From contig CACOWV010000001.1 in the NCBI GenBank assembly GCA_902630945.1, positions 16,196 to 80,195 of the forward strand: a DNA stretch of 64,000 bases, given 5' to 3'. Both the position numbers and the translations under genes were made by a program. Source of the DNA: an uncultured Pelagibacteraceae bacterium. Its GTDB lineage: Bacteria > Pseudomonadota > Alphaproteobacteria > Pelagibacterales > Pelagibacteraceae. Below, piece by piece: positions 50,917 to 60,793 of the stretch. The notes beneath the pieces are model-generated. The model ran no database searches and was not told where the DNA came from. It saw nothing but the letters and a program-made list of their open reading frames with translations. The number at the start of each line of letters is the position of its first letter. Position 1 is the stretch's first letter.

Positions 50917-53462
50917 TATTTTATTATAATATTAATTAATCTATTTTTAACATAAATAGTTTTAATTATTTTTTTGTTATCAATATATTTATCAACAAGT
51001 TTCATTTCTTTGATTTTCTCTAATAAATCATTTTCTTTGATTTCATCTATTAATTTGATTGTATTTCTTTTTTTTCCATTAATTTGAATTACAATAATTT
51101 TTTCATCTGATTTAAGATACTTTTGATCTACTTGAGGCCAATGCATTTTTTTTAAACCAAGTTTAGATAAACATTCAGATGCTATATGTGGTATTACTGG
51201 TAACATAACAACTAAAATTTTTTCAAAATTAATTTGCAAATTTTCGTAATTTTTATTTTCCTCTACAATTTTTTTTAAGTAAGAATAAATTTCATGAAAA
51301 ACAGCAATTATAACATTGTATCTAAATTTTTCTAAAGCAAAGTTAATTTTATCGATTGATTGATTAGTAAAAAATTCAATTTCTTTTTTTGAATTTACTT
51401 TCTCTTTTTTGATTAGTTTATTAATTTGATCATTTAAGAGCCAAAATTTCTGAATAAACTTAAAAGCAGATGACATACCGCTTTCTGACCATTGAATGTC
51501 TTTTTCTGGAGGACTATCAGAAAGAATAAATAGCCTTACTGCATCTGCTCCGTAGATCTGGATCATTTTTTCAGGATCAATGGTATTTTTCTTAGACTTT
51601 GACATTGACTCAGATGGTCCCACATTAACAATATTGTTTGGATGTTCTTTTGAATGATAATTTACACCATCATCTGAAAAAACTTCATCTGGACTTAGCC
51701 AATTTCCTTTTTCATCTTTATAGGTTTGATGACAAACCATTCCTTGGGTGAATAAGCCCTTAAATGGTTCTTTAATTTTTATTTTATTGTTATTTAGTCT
51801 AATTGCACGAGTAAAAAACCTAGAATATAAAAGATGAAGGATGGCATGTTCTACACCCCCAATGTATTGATCTACTGGCATCCAATAGTCTAAATCATTT
51901 TCGTCAAAACTTTTTTCTTTGTTATTCGCTGAACAAAATCTTAAAAAATACCAAGATGAATCAACAAAAGTATCTAATGTATCAGTTTCTCTTTTATATT
52001 TTTTTCCATCAATAATTATATTTTTCCAGTCCTCTTCAGCATCTAAAGGGTTTCCACTAGTTTGTATATTTATATTTTCTGGTAATAAAACTGGCAAATT
52101 TTTATCAGGAATTTGTTTCAAATTATTATTGGCATCATAAGCCATGGGTATTGGGCAACCCCAATATCTTTGTCTGGATATTCCCCAATCTTTCAATCTA
52201 TAATTAATTTTTTTATTCCCAATTTTCTTTTTTTCCAAAATCTTTATGGTTTCAGCAATAGATTCATCAGGTGCTGATAAGCCATTTAAAAATTCTGAAT
52301 TTATTATTAAGCCAGATCCTGAATAAGCTTCTTTATTAACAATATAATTATCATTTTCATTTTTAGGCTTTACTACAGTTTTAATTTCTAAATTATATTT
52401 TTTTGCAAAATCAAAATCTCTCTGGTCATGAGCTGGGCATCCAAAAACAGCCCCGAATCCATAGTCCATTAAAACAAAATTTGCAAAATAAACAGGGACT
52501 TTAATTTTTTCATTTAAAGGATTAATAGCCATAAGATTTGTCTTAAAACCAATTTTTTCTGCTTGAGCAATAGATTCTTCTGTCGTACCAGTCTTTGAAC
52601 ATGCTTTCTTGAATTCATTAAAATCTTTATCATTTTCATAAAATTTTGATAATGGATGATCGACTGATAAAGCTAAAAAGGAGAAACCAAAAAGAGTATC
52701 AGGTCTTGTAGTGTAACATTTAATAGACTTTATTTTTTCAGAACCTTCTATTTTAAAATTGATTTCACATCCATAGGATTTTCCAATCCAATTTTTTTGC
52801 ATCGTTTTTACTTTTTCTGGCCATTGTTCTAGATTTTCTAAATCATTCAATAACTCTTCAGAAAAACTCGATATCTTAAAAAACCATTGATTAAGTTTTT
52901 TTCTCTCAACTGTTGCGCCTGATCTCCATCCTTTACCGTCAATCACTTGCTCGTTGGCTAGAACAGTATTATCAACTGGATCCCAATTAACATAGCTTTC
53001 TTTTCGATAAACTAAACCTTTATTGAATAAATCTAAAAAAATTTTTTGCTGATGTTTGTAATAATCAGTAGAGCAGGTTGAAATTTCCCTATCCCAGTCA
53101 ATTGATAAACCAAGTTTTTTTAATTGTGTTTTCATGATCTTAATATTATTTTCTGTCCAATTCTTTGGGTTTAAATTATTCTGCCTTGCTGCATTTTCAG
53201 CAGGCATCCCAAATGAATCCCAACCCATTGGATGCAACACATTAAAACCTTGAAGTATTTTGTAACGAGCTAAGACATCTCCTATAGTGTAATTTCGCAC
53301 ATGTCCCATATGAATTTTACCAGATGGATAAGGAAACATTTCAAGACAATAAAATTTTTTTTTCTTATGGTCTATTTCTGCTTTAAATGATTTATTTTTA
53401 AGCCAAAATAACTGCCATTTTTCTTCAATTAATTTGAAATTATATCTTGATGGCTCAGACAT
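50916..53462 (-). CDS. leuS: leucyl-tRNA synthetase
   Basis: [38 protein letters not shown]. Confidence 0.98.
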   Translation of the reverse strand: MSEPSRYNFKLIEEKWQLFWLKNKSFKAEIDHKKKKFYCLEMFPYPSGKIHMGHVRNYTIGDVLARYKILQGFNVLHPMGWDSFGMPAENAARQNNLNPKNWTENNIKIMKTQLKKLGLSIDWDREISTCSTDYYKHQQKIFLDLFNKGLVYRKESYVNWDPVDNTVLANEQVIDGKGWRSGATVERKKLNQWFFKISSFSEELLNDLENLEQWPEKVKTMQKNWIGKSYGCEINFKIEGSEKIKSIKCYTTRPDTLFGFSFLALSVDHPLSKFYENDKDFNEFKKACSKTGTTEESIAQAEKIGFKTNLMAINPLNEKIKVPVYFANFVLMDYGFGAVFGCPAHDQRDFDFAKKYNLEIKTVVKPKNENDNYIVNKEAYSGSGLIINSEFLNGLSAPDESIAETIKILEKKKIGNKKINYRLKDWGISRQRYWGCPIPMAYDANNNLKQIPDKNLPVLLPENINIQTSGNPLDAEEDWKNIIIDGKKYKRETDTLDTFVDSSWYFLRFCSANNKEKSFDENDLDYWMPVDQYIGGVEHAILHLLYSRFFTRAIRLNNNKIKIKEPFKGLFTQGMVCHQTYKDEKGNWLSPDEVFSDDGVNYHSKEHPNNIVNVGPSESMSKSKKNTIDPEKMIQIYGADAVRLFILSDSPPEKDIQWSESGMSSAFKFIQKFWLLNDQINKLIKKEKVNSKKEIEFFTNQSIDKINFALEKFRYNVIIAVFHEIYSYLKKIVEENKNYENLQINFEKILVVMLPVIPHIASECLSKLGLKKMHWPQVDQKYLKSDEKIIVIQINGKKRNTIKLIDEIKENDLLEKIKEMKLVDKYIDNKKIIKTIYVKNRLINIIIK

Positions 53463-53484
53463 TTAAGGTTTTAATTTTAAGTTC

Positions 53485-54024
53485 TTAAAAGTTTTTCGGT
53501 AATTTTACATCACCAATTTCTTTTTTTGTTTTAACCAGATCTTGTTTTTCTATTCTTGCAGCTTGCTTTAAAATTGCTAATTTTATTTCGTTATTCGTTG
53601 AGTTTTCAATTGTGCTAATTTTACAATTATTAAACGTTTCACATTTTTTTTTATGAATTATAATTTTAATAGCATCAGATCTAATTTCATTTGATAAAAA
53701 TCTTACAGCTATTTTTATTTCTTCGTTACTGTCTCCTTCGCTAAACCAATCTGTAATGATTATACCTCCTCCGTAATCAACAACACTCAAAGGCGCAAAA
53801 CTTAATTTATCCATCGAGGCCCTCCACATTGGGTTTGCAGATGAAAACATAAAGTCACCTCCTTTTTTACCTAACCCCGCGATCCTAAATCCTCTTCCTT
53901 CTTCCATGTTTTTTTTAATTCTTTCATCAGCATTAACAGGAACTTTTCTCGCATCTGTAGGTCTATATATCCCACAGGAGTTGAAAAATAACATGATTGA
54001 TATAAATAAAATAAGCTTTTTCAT
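53485..54024 (-). CDS. DUF3576 family lipoprotein
   Basis: lipobox FNSCGIYRPTDARKVPVNADERIKKN...WRASMDKLSFAPLSVVDYGGGIIITDWF. Confidence 0.9.
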   Translation of the reverse strand: MKKLILFISIMLFFNSCGIYRPTDARKVPVNADERIKKNMEEGRGFRIAGLGKKGGDFMFSSANPMWRASMDKLSFAPLSVVDYGGGIIITDWFSEGDSNEEIKIAVRFLSNEIRSDAIKIIIHKKKCETFNNCKISTIENSTNNEIKLAILKQAARIEKQDLVKTKKEIGDVKLPKNF

Positions 54025-54207
54025 AAATTCATTTCAATTCTTGTAATAATAGCTTATTTTATTAAATAAAAGATGTATTTATCATGTGTGATAAAAATAC
54101 AACAAAATTGAAAAAAAAGCCTTAATTAGCTAATAATTGTTTAAAATTGAGACTTTCCTAATAATTTACCCTCATTCATATATGAATTAACAACAAAAGG
54201 AGAAAAT

Positions 54208-55227
54208 ATGAATAATTTTAAAAAAGTAGGTTTAACAGCTTTAGCTGGTTCTCTTGCTGCTGTTTCAGCTAATGCTGCTGAAATGTCTGTAAGTGGTGCT
54301 TCAGTTTTAACTTACACAACTAAAGATACAACGGAAGCTACAGGTAACCCGTTTGGTATGAAAACAAACTTATCATTCACTGCATCAGGTGATGTAAATG
54401 GTATGACTGTTTCTTACATGCAAACTTCAAAAGACCAATTTGCTGGTATGTCATCAGCTAGATTGTCTATTGATATGGGCGACATGGGAACTTTAGCATT
54501 CGACCAAGGTTCTGGTTCAGGTCTTGGAACAATCGATGATAAAACTCCAACAGCAGCTGAAGAAATCTGGGATAACATTGATACAGATGGTTCTTCTGGT
54601 GCTAATGGTTTAGTTGGTGCAGCTGGTTCTTCAGGTGTATTTAACTACATCAAAACAATAGGTGGAGTTACTTTTAACGGTGCTATGAGAAGAGGTTCAG
54701 GTACTAAGAACTCTGACGGTGGAGTATCAGGTGCTGGTCAAAGCGCTTATGACTTTGCATTAACTGGTTCTGGAGATATGTTCGGTGTTGACGGACTTTC
54801 TTGGGGTGCTGGTTATGGTGAAGCTGAGAACGGTTCACAAACTGTAACAGCTGCTCATGACGAAAATGGTGATGACGAGCATATGACTGGTTTCGTAAAC
54901 TACTCATATGGTCCAGTTACATTTGGTTACCAAATGTCTCACATCAAAAAAGGTGCATCTGCAGGTGTTGACCAAAACGTTGACGCTTGGGGTCTAGCAT
55001 GGAACATAAACGAAAACCTATCAATTTCTTATGGTGAAAGAGAAGTAGAATTTGACAATCCTTCTGCTGCTAACATCACTGAAGAAGGTGAAGGTATCGC
55101 TATAGCTTACACTATGGGTTCTATGAAAATTGCTGGAAACAGAAACGAAGTTTCTGACAATGACAACTCTTCAGCTGATACAGCTAAAGACGAAAATACA
55201 GAAATCGCTGTATCTTTTGCGTTCTAA
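54208..55227 (+). CDS. major outer-membrane porin
   Basis: signal peptide LTALAGSLAAVSANA, beta-strand repeats, C-terminal aromatic AVSFAF, strong AAGGAG RBS. Confidence 0.88.
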   Translation: MNNFKKVGLTALAGSLAAVSANAAEMSVSGASVLTYTTKDTTEATGNPFGMKTNLSFTASGDVNGMTVSYMQTSKDQFAGMSSARLSIDMGDMGTLAFDQGSGSGLGTIDDKTPTAAEEIWDNIDTDGSSGANGLVGAAGSSGVFNYIKTIGGVTFNGAMRRGSGTKNSDGGVSGAGQSAYDFALTGSGDMFGVDGLSWGAGYGEAENGSQTVTAAHDENGDDEHMTGFVNYSYGPVTFGYQMSHIKKGASAGVDQNVDAWGLAWNINENLSISYGEREVEFDNPSAANITEEGEGIAIAYTMGSMKIAGNRNEVSDNDNSSADTAKDENTEIAVSFAF

Positions 55228-55247
55228 TCTAATTTAGATAAAATATT

Positions 55248-55283
55248 AAAAGCCCCGACTTTACAGTTGGGGCTTTTTTTTTA
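55248..55283. terminator. rho-independent (probably bidirectional) terminator after porin
   Basis: AAAAGCCCCGAC-TTTACA-GTTGGGGCTTTTTTTTT. Confidence 0.92.
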
Positions 55284-56831
55284 CAGCTTATTTTCCAATA
55301 TCGTTAAGTATTCTTTGAATTTATCAAAAGCTTTTAGTGAAGATTTGTATATAGGTTTTCTTGCCTGAGATGTACTCATGGTTTTAATAGGCGATTTATT
55401 TTTATGAAAAGCTAAGCATTTTTCATCCCATTCTAAATTACAAAATTTTATTATATCTCTTATCTCTTTTTCTGGATTTCTAATTAAATCTTCATATTTA
55501 ATATCAAAAATTTTCTCAGGGAAATTCGATTTCCAAAAATCCATGAGACCTTGATAATTTTTGTAATATTCAGCTAGATCTTCTTGAGAGTAGGTAAAGT
55601 TTAAACCACCTTCAAATAAATTCTTATACATCGATAAGCAATTATTTTTTGGATCTCTTATACAATGGATAATTTTAGATTGTGGGAATAAAAGATTTAT
55701 AAAGCCAATCCATCTAAAATTAAGTGGAGCTTTATCAGTTATATATTTTTTTGGAGATTCAAAGTTTTTAATGAAATCTAAATAATTTGTCCTTAGTTTG
55801 TTTATAATTGAATAATCATTAATTAAATTAGAAAAATCATCATTAAGAGATTTTTCATTATTAATAAAAACATCTTTGATTATATTCGGTAATATTGGAA
55901 GTTCGCCACCCCCAAAAACTTCACTATGAGATGAAACGATCTGTTCAACTAAAGATGTCCCAGATCGAGGCATTCCTAAAATAAAGATTATATTTTCTCC
56001 AATTTTGTCTGATTGAGGTTTTAATTTGTTTTCAGTAAATTTTTTTTTTATATCACTAAATAAACTTAGCTCATTTCTTACATCATAATTTAAAATTTTC
56101 TTTTTTAATTTATTTCCATTTATCAAATTTAGAGAAGCTTCTTTTATATTGCCAATATCTTCCTCAGCTTTTGCTAAAGAAAAATATATATCAATTTTTC
56201 CCAAATTATCTGAATCAAAATTGTTGATTTTTTGTTTTAACTCCAAATAATGATCATCACTAACATCATATTGTTTTGACTGACTTATTAAATGATCGGC
56301 TCTAGTAAAATTTGGATCTATCTTTAATGTTAGTTTAGAGTAAAAAATACTTTTTTCAAAATCACCTATTCCTTGATGAGCTAATGCCAAAGAATATGAT
56401 GCAACAGGATTTTGATTTGAGATTGATAAAGCTTTCTCATATAGTTTTATTGCCTCATCAAATTTATTTAAATCTCTTTTAAGATTCCCAAGATTAATAT
56501 ATGCATTGATGTAAGTATCATTTAATTTGAGTGCTTTATTGAATAATTTATCAGCCAGATCGTATTCTAAAAGATTCTTATGAGATAAACCCATATTATT
56601 TATAAGCGCAATATTATTTGGATCTAATTTAATTCCATTTTTAAAATTTAATTTTGCATTTATATAATTTCCATTATTTTGATAAGCTGAACCAACTAAA
56701 TTATGCAGAATAACGTATTCTGGGTTTTTTTTTATTAATAAACTCCCTTTAGAAATTACATGATCGTAATTTTTTAAGTTAAATTGATTAATTAGTATTT
56801 GTATTTGTTTTGATAAGTTTTCATTATTCAT
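55281..56831 (-). CDS. TPR repeat / sulfotransferase family protein
   Basis: multiple TPRs, then IIFILGMPRSGTSLVEQIVSSHSEVFGGGELP and RDPKNNCLSMYKNLF. Confidence 0.93.
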   Translation of the reverse strand: MNNENLSKQIQILINQFNLKNYDHVISKGSLLIKKNPEYVILHNLVGSAYQNNGNYINAKLNFKNGIKLDPNNIALINNMGLSHKNLLEYDLADKLFNKALKLNDTYINAYINLGNLKRDLNKFDEAIKLYEKALSISNQNPVASYSLALAHQGIGDFEKSIFYSKLTLKIDPNFTRADHLISQSKQYDVSDDHYLELKQKINNFDSDNLGKIDIYFSLAKAEEDIGNIKEASLNLINGNKLKKKILNYDVRNELSLFSDIKKKFTENKLKPQSDKIGENIIFILGMPRSGTSLVEQIVSSHSEVFGGGELPILPNIIKDVFINNEKSLNDDFSNLINDYSIINKLRTNYLDFIKNFESPKKYITDKAPLNFRWIGFINLLFPQSKIIHCIRDPKNNCLSMYKNLFEGGLNFTYSQEDLAEYYKNYQGLMDFWKSNFPEKIFDIKYEDLIRNPEKEIRDIIKFCNLEWDEKCLAFHKNKSPIKTMSTSQARKPIYKSSLKAFDKFKEYLTILENKL

Positions 56832-56839
56832 TTTTGAAA

Positions 56840-57376
56840 TTATTTCTGAAAATAAGATATCCCAGAAAAACCATATATGTTAGCTATTTTTAATTTTTTT
56901 ATATTTTTTTTACTGATACCTCCAAGAGCAATGATTTTTTTTTTACTTAAACGTGATAAAAAATTAAATCTTATTATTCCTAATCCTTTTTTATAATTTT
57001 TTGTTTTAAATATTGGAGACAAAAAAATTAATTTAATATTTTGTTTTTCTTTTTCTTTTATTTCGTAAATATTATGTGCAGACCCCATCAATAAAAAATT
57101 TTTTTTTAACGCAAAATTCCCTAATTGTAAATTTTTAACAAAAGAAGGAATATATGCTCCATCTAAACTGAGATTAATTGCTAATTTTATATTATTTGCT
57201 AAGTAAAGTCTGCGATTATTATTTTTGCAAAAATACTTTAATTCTAAAATTTTATTTTTGTTATTATCTTCCTTATAATTTCTAAAAATGATACCAATAT
57301 TTTTATTTAAATTTAGTATTTCTTTTTTTTTAAAGTCTGAAATAAAAGTAAAAATACTAGGAATTTTATTATGCAT
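56840..57376 (-). CDS. thiamine-phosphate synthase-like (ThiE/TenI family) protein
   Basis: LIFLSPIFKTKNYKKGLG and IIALGGISKKNIKKLKIANIYGFSGISYF; 178 aa. Confidence 0.75.
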   Translation of the reverse strand: MHNKIPSIFTFISDFKKKEILNLNKNIGIIFRNYKEDNNKNKILELKYFCKNNNRRLYLANNIKLAINLSLDGAYIPSFVKNLQLGNFALKKNFLLMGSAHNIYEIKEKEKQNIKLIFLSPIFKTKNYKKGLGIIRFNFLSRLSKKKIIALGGISKKNIKKLKIANIYGFSGISYFQK

Positions 57377-58027
57377 AAAAGTATTACTAATTTAATCGAT
57401 ATTAAAAAAGAAATAAATTCAAAAAAAGATAACTCTGTTCCAAACCCTAAAATAATTGCGGTAAGTAAAACCTTTTCTTTAGAAAAAATCATACCATTGA
57501 TTGATTATGGGCATCATGATTATGGTGAAAATAAAGTTCAAGAGGCAATCGAAAAATGGACAGTGATAAAGAATAAAAATCAAAGCTTAAATTTACACAT
57601 GGTTGGAAAATTGCAGACCAATAAAGTTAAACAAGCTCTAAAAATATTTGATTATATTCATTCATTAGACTCAGAAAAATTAGCAAAAAAGATTTCAAAA
57701 GAACAAAAAGATTTAAAAAAGAATATTAAACTGTTTATTCAGGTCAATATTGGTAATGAGATTCAGAAGAATGGAATAGATATTAATGATTTAAAAAATT
57801 TCTATAAGTTCTGCACAAATGATTTAGGTTTAAATATAATTGGTTTGATGTGTTTACCTCCTGAGGGGTTAGATCCATCTATTTATTTTGATAAGATGAA
57901 AAAAGCATCTGATAATTTATCTTTGAAAGAATTAAGTATGGGCATGTCATCAGATTATATGACTGCCATAAAGTTTAAGGCGAGCTATCTTAGAATTGGT
58001 TCGAAAATTTTTGGTAAAAGAATTTAG
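57371..58027 (+). CDS. YggS family pyridoxal-phosphate enzyme
   Basis: IIAVSKTFSLEKI, YGENKVQEAIEKW, HMVGKLQTNKVK, LSMGMSSDYMTAIK. Confidence 0.95.
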   Translation: MHKSITNLIDIKKEINSKKDNSVPNPKIIAVSKTFSLEKIIPLIDYGHHDYGENKVQEAIEKWTVIKNKNQSLNLHMVGKLQTNKVKQALKIFDYIHSLDSEKLAKKISKEQKDLKKNIKLFIQVNIGNEIQKNGIDINDLKNFYKFCTNDLGLNIIGLMCLPPEGLDPSIYFDKMKKASDNLSLKELSMGMSSDYMTAIKFKASYLRIGSKIFGKRI

Positions 58028-58518
58028 AAAATTTTTATTTTTGTTTTTTTATTGATTAATTTTAATAAGATAAGAAAATCTTTTTTTTTTAGAGCTATAC
58101 AGCCCAAAGTATTTTTAAAATTATTGGTTAAATGAATAAAAATTGCACTACCCTTATTCGATATTACTTTTTTAGTATTATATAAAATAGGAATTAAATA
58201 ATCGTACTTATGATCTCTTCTAAAAATTTTTTCATGTTTTATACCCTTTCTAATTTTTATTAGCTTATTATAATTTTTTTTATCATTTGGGTCATCGCAC
58301 CAACCCATTTTTTTTGTTATGGGTATGCATTTTAATTTTGTTATTGGATTTTTACATCTATCTCTTCGATAATAAAGGTCACCTAAATTATAAATTCCTG
58401 AAGGTGTTTTTTTATCTCCTTCAATTTTATTTTTGGTGGTTCCATATTTCCCTATACAACAACGAAATATAAATTCTTCACAAACAAGAGTTACTTTATT
58501 TTTTAACAATATTGTCAT
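58024..58518 (-). CDS. L,D-transpeptidase (YkuD) family protein
   Basis: GKYGTTKNKIEGDKKTPSGIYNLGD, GSAIFIHLTNNFKNTLGCIAL. Confidence 0.85.
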   Translation of the reverse strand: MTILLKNKVTLVCEEFIFRCCIGKYGTTKNKIEGDKKTPSGIYNLGDLYYRRDRCKNPITKLKCIPITKKMGWCDDPNDKKNYNKLIKIRKGIKHEKIFRRDHKYDYLIPILYNTKKVISNKGSAIFIHLTNNFKNTLGCIALKKKDFLILLKLINKKTKIKIF

Positions 58519-58531
58519 AACTTAAATATAC

Positions 58532-59095
58532 ATGAATTCTAAAAAAATAGGTGTATATCAATACGATATTTTGTTTGAAATTTTAGAGGAAGTAAAAGAA
58601 AGATTAAATTTTGATGTAATAAAAGTAGATAACGAAACTCAGATTAAAGCAAAAGATGATTTAAAGGACAGTTTTCTATTATTATCGAAGAATCCAATTC
58701 AAAATTATAAGGACTTACTCATAATAGATGGTGGTCCAGTCAAAATTGAAAAACTTATTGAACAAATAAATTTAAGATTTTTAAAAAATAAATTTAGTTC
58801 TCAATCAGATTTAGAGGTTGGGTTTTATAAGTTAAATATAAATTCTAGAGAAATTGTCAGAGAAAAAAAAATACTTCAGTTGACGGAAAGAGAAATAAAT
58901 TTAATTCTATTTTTAAAAAATGCAAAAAAACCTGTCAAAATTCATGAACTACAAAAAGAGGTTTGGGACTATAGTTCTCAACTAGAGACACATACCGTTG
59001 AGACTCATATTTATAGATTAAGAAAAAAAATTAAAGATAAATTTAATGACGAAAATTTTATAATTAGTTCTAAAAATGGTTACATTGTGAAATGA
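58532..59095 (+). CDS. OmpR/PhoB-type winged-helix transcriptional regulator with degenerate N-terminal domain
   Basis: LTEREINLILFLKNAKKPVKIHELQKEVWDYSSQLETHTVETHIYRLRKKIKDK...ISSKNGYIVK. Confidence 0.88.
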   Translation: MNSKKIGVYQYDILFEILEEVKERLNFDVIKVDNETQIKAKDDLKDSFLLLSKNPIQNYKDLLIIDGGPVKIEKLIEQINLRFLKNKFSSQSDLEVGFYKLNINSREIVREKKILQLTEREINLILFLKNAKKPVKIHELQKEVWDYSSQLETHTVETHIYRLRKKIKDKFNDENFIISSKNGYIVK

Positions 59096-59196
59096 AAAAA
59101 AAAAATAAAATAGCGAAAGATTTATTTACAAGGAAATATAAACTCAGAATAGTTAAACCAAAAAAAGGTAAAGGAAGTTTTAAGAGAAAAAAATAA
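59092..59196 (+). CDS. arfA: ArfA-like alternative ribosome-rescue factor (34 aa)
   Basis: MKKKNKIAKDLFTRKYKLRIVKPKKGKGSFKRKK; resembles E. coli ArfA LFRQRVEKNKKGKGSYMRK; ATGA overlap with upstream gene; absent from ORF track. Confidence 0.72.
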   Translation: MKKKNKIAKDLFTRKYKLRIVKPKKGKGSFKRKK

Positions 59197-59205
59197 ATAT
59201 TTATT

Positions 59206-60138
59206 CTAATTAAGTCTAGCCCCAATTTGTTGAATTATTTTTGATGACATTTCAGTTCCTTTTTCAAGGCATTCTTTTTGAGAAAAATTATTTATTAATC
59301 CATGAAGATAACCTGCAGCAAATAGGTCCCCAGCTCCTGTTAGATCAACTATATCTAAATTTTTTTTAATCCCAATTTCCTCTATATTTTCACCATTTAA
59401 AGACACAGCACCATTTTTTCCTCTTGTAACTACTAAATGTTTATTTATTTGTTTTGCAAATGAAACCACTTCATCAAAATTTTTTGCATTAATTAATGAC
59501 ATTATTTCTTCCTCATTTGCAAAAGTAATATCTAATTTCTTTTTTACTAAATCTAGAAAATGAGTTTTATGTCTGTCAACACAGAATTTATCTGATAATG
59601 ACATCGAGACTTTTTTAGAATTTCTAATGGCTTTATCAAAAGCTTTTTTTGGTTCACCCTCATCCCATAAATAGCCTTCTAGAAAAATCATTTCAGAATT
59701 CTTTATTACTTTAGAATCTATGTCGTTATCGTTAATTTTTCCTGCAATTCCTAAAAAAGTACACATTGTTCGTTCTGAGTCAGGCGTAATTAAGATAAGA
59801 CAAGTACCCGTAGGTATTTTTTCTTTTTTTTTTTTATAAAAATAGTTCACTTTCTCTTTTTTAAGTCCAATTTCATATTTTTTTCCAAGATCATCATCTG
59901 AAATTTTTCCTATAAAGCCCACATTGTTGTTAAGTTGAGACAATCCTACAATTGAATTTGCTACTGAACCTCCTGAGATAGTTTTTTCTATTTTTAGATT
60001 TGATAAAAGATTTATAAATTCATCCTCATCAAAAATTAATTTCATATTTCCTTTAGCTAAATTATTTTTAGTAATAAAGTTTTCATCAATCTTGCAAATC
60101 ACATCTACAATTGCATTTCCTATACCAATTATTTTCAT
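59206..60138 (-). CDS. PfkB family carbohydrate/adenosine kinase
   Basis: ISGGSVANSIVGLSQLNNNVGFIGKISDDDLG, DLTGAGDLFAAGYLHG. Confidence 0.93.
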   Translation of the reverse strand: MKIIGIGNAIVDVICKIDENFITKNNLAKGNMKLIFDEDEFINLLSNLKIEKTISGGSVANSIVGLSQLNNNVGFIGKISDDDLGKKYEIGLKKEKVNYFYKKKKEKIPTGTCLILITPDSERTMCTFLGIAGKINDNDIDSKVIKNSEMIFLEGYLWDEGEPKKAFDKAIRNSKKVSMSLSDKFCVDRHKTHFLDLVKKKLDITFANEEEIMSLINAKNFDEVVSFAKQINKHLVVTRGKNGAVSLNGENIEEIGIKKNLDIVDLTGAGDLFAAGYLHGLINNFSQKECLEKGTEMSSKIIQQIGARLN

Positions 60139-60139
60139 A

Positions 60140-60793
60140 TTAGGCTTTTTTAGTTTTAATGGGTTTTTTTCTATTAGGATAACAAGTAGTGCAAATTTTA
60201 CAAGTTAATCCATAACAATCTCTAGCTTTACAATATTCTCTTCCATAATAAATAATTTGAAGGTGAAGTTTATTCCAATTTTTTTTTGGAAATAATCTTT
60301 TTAAATCTTTTTCGGTTTGCACAACATTTTTTCCATTCGTTAGCCCCCATCTTTGAGCTAATCGGTGAATATGAGTATCAATCGGAAATGCTGGGTGACC
60401 GAAACCTTGAGACATAACAACACTAGCTGTTTTATGTCCTACACCTGGAAGGTTTTCTAATTCTTCGAACGAGTTTGGTACTTTACCATTATGTTTTTCT
60501 ATAAGTATTCTTGATAAATTATAAATACTTTTTGATTTAACTCTAAAAATACCAATTTTCTTTATTAAATTTTCAATTTTTTTTCTTCCTAATTTTTTAA
60601 AATGATTGGGTTTAAAATATTTTGTATAAATATTTTTTGTAACATTATTAACGTTTACATCTGTGCATTGTGCGGAGAGAAGAACTGAAATTAATAAAGT
60701 AAATACATTTCTACTTTTTAAAGGAACTTTTATTTTAGGGTATGTCTTATTTAAAATTTTTAAAATAATTTTAGCTCTTTGAACTTCATTCAT
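60140..60793 (-). CDS. nth: endonuclease III
   Basis: LLSAQCTDVNVNNVTKNI, LPGVGHKTASVVMSQGFGHPAFPIDTHIHRLAQRWGL, 4Fe-4S Cys cluster. Confidence 0.97.
   Translation of the reverse strand: MNEVQRAKIILKILNKTYPKIKVPLKSRNVFTLLISVLLSAQCTDVNVNNVTKNIYTKYFKPNHFKKLGRKKIENLIKKIGIFRVKSKSIYNLSRILIEKHNGKVPNSFEELENLPGVGHKTASVVMSQGFGHPAFPIDTHIHRLAQRWGLTNGKNVVQTEKDLKRLFPKKNWNKLHLQIIYYGREYCKARDCYGLTCKICTTCYPNRKKPIKTKKA

Noticed and set aside
59192-59205. Palindrome AATAAATATTTATT between arfA-like ORF and PfkB gene as a terminator/RNase III site
   Set aside because: A/T only, weak pairing; expected by chance in this composition.
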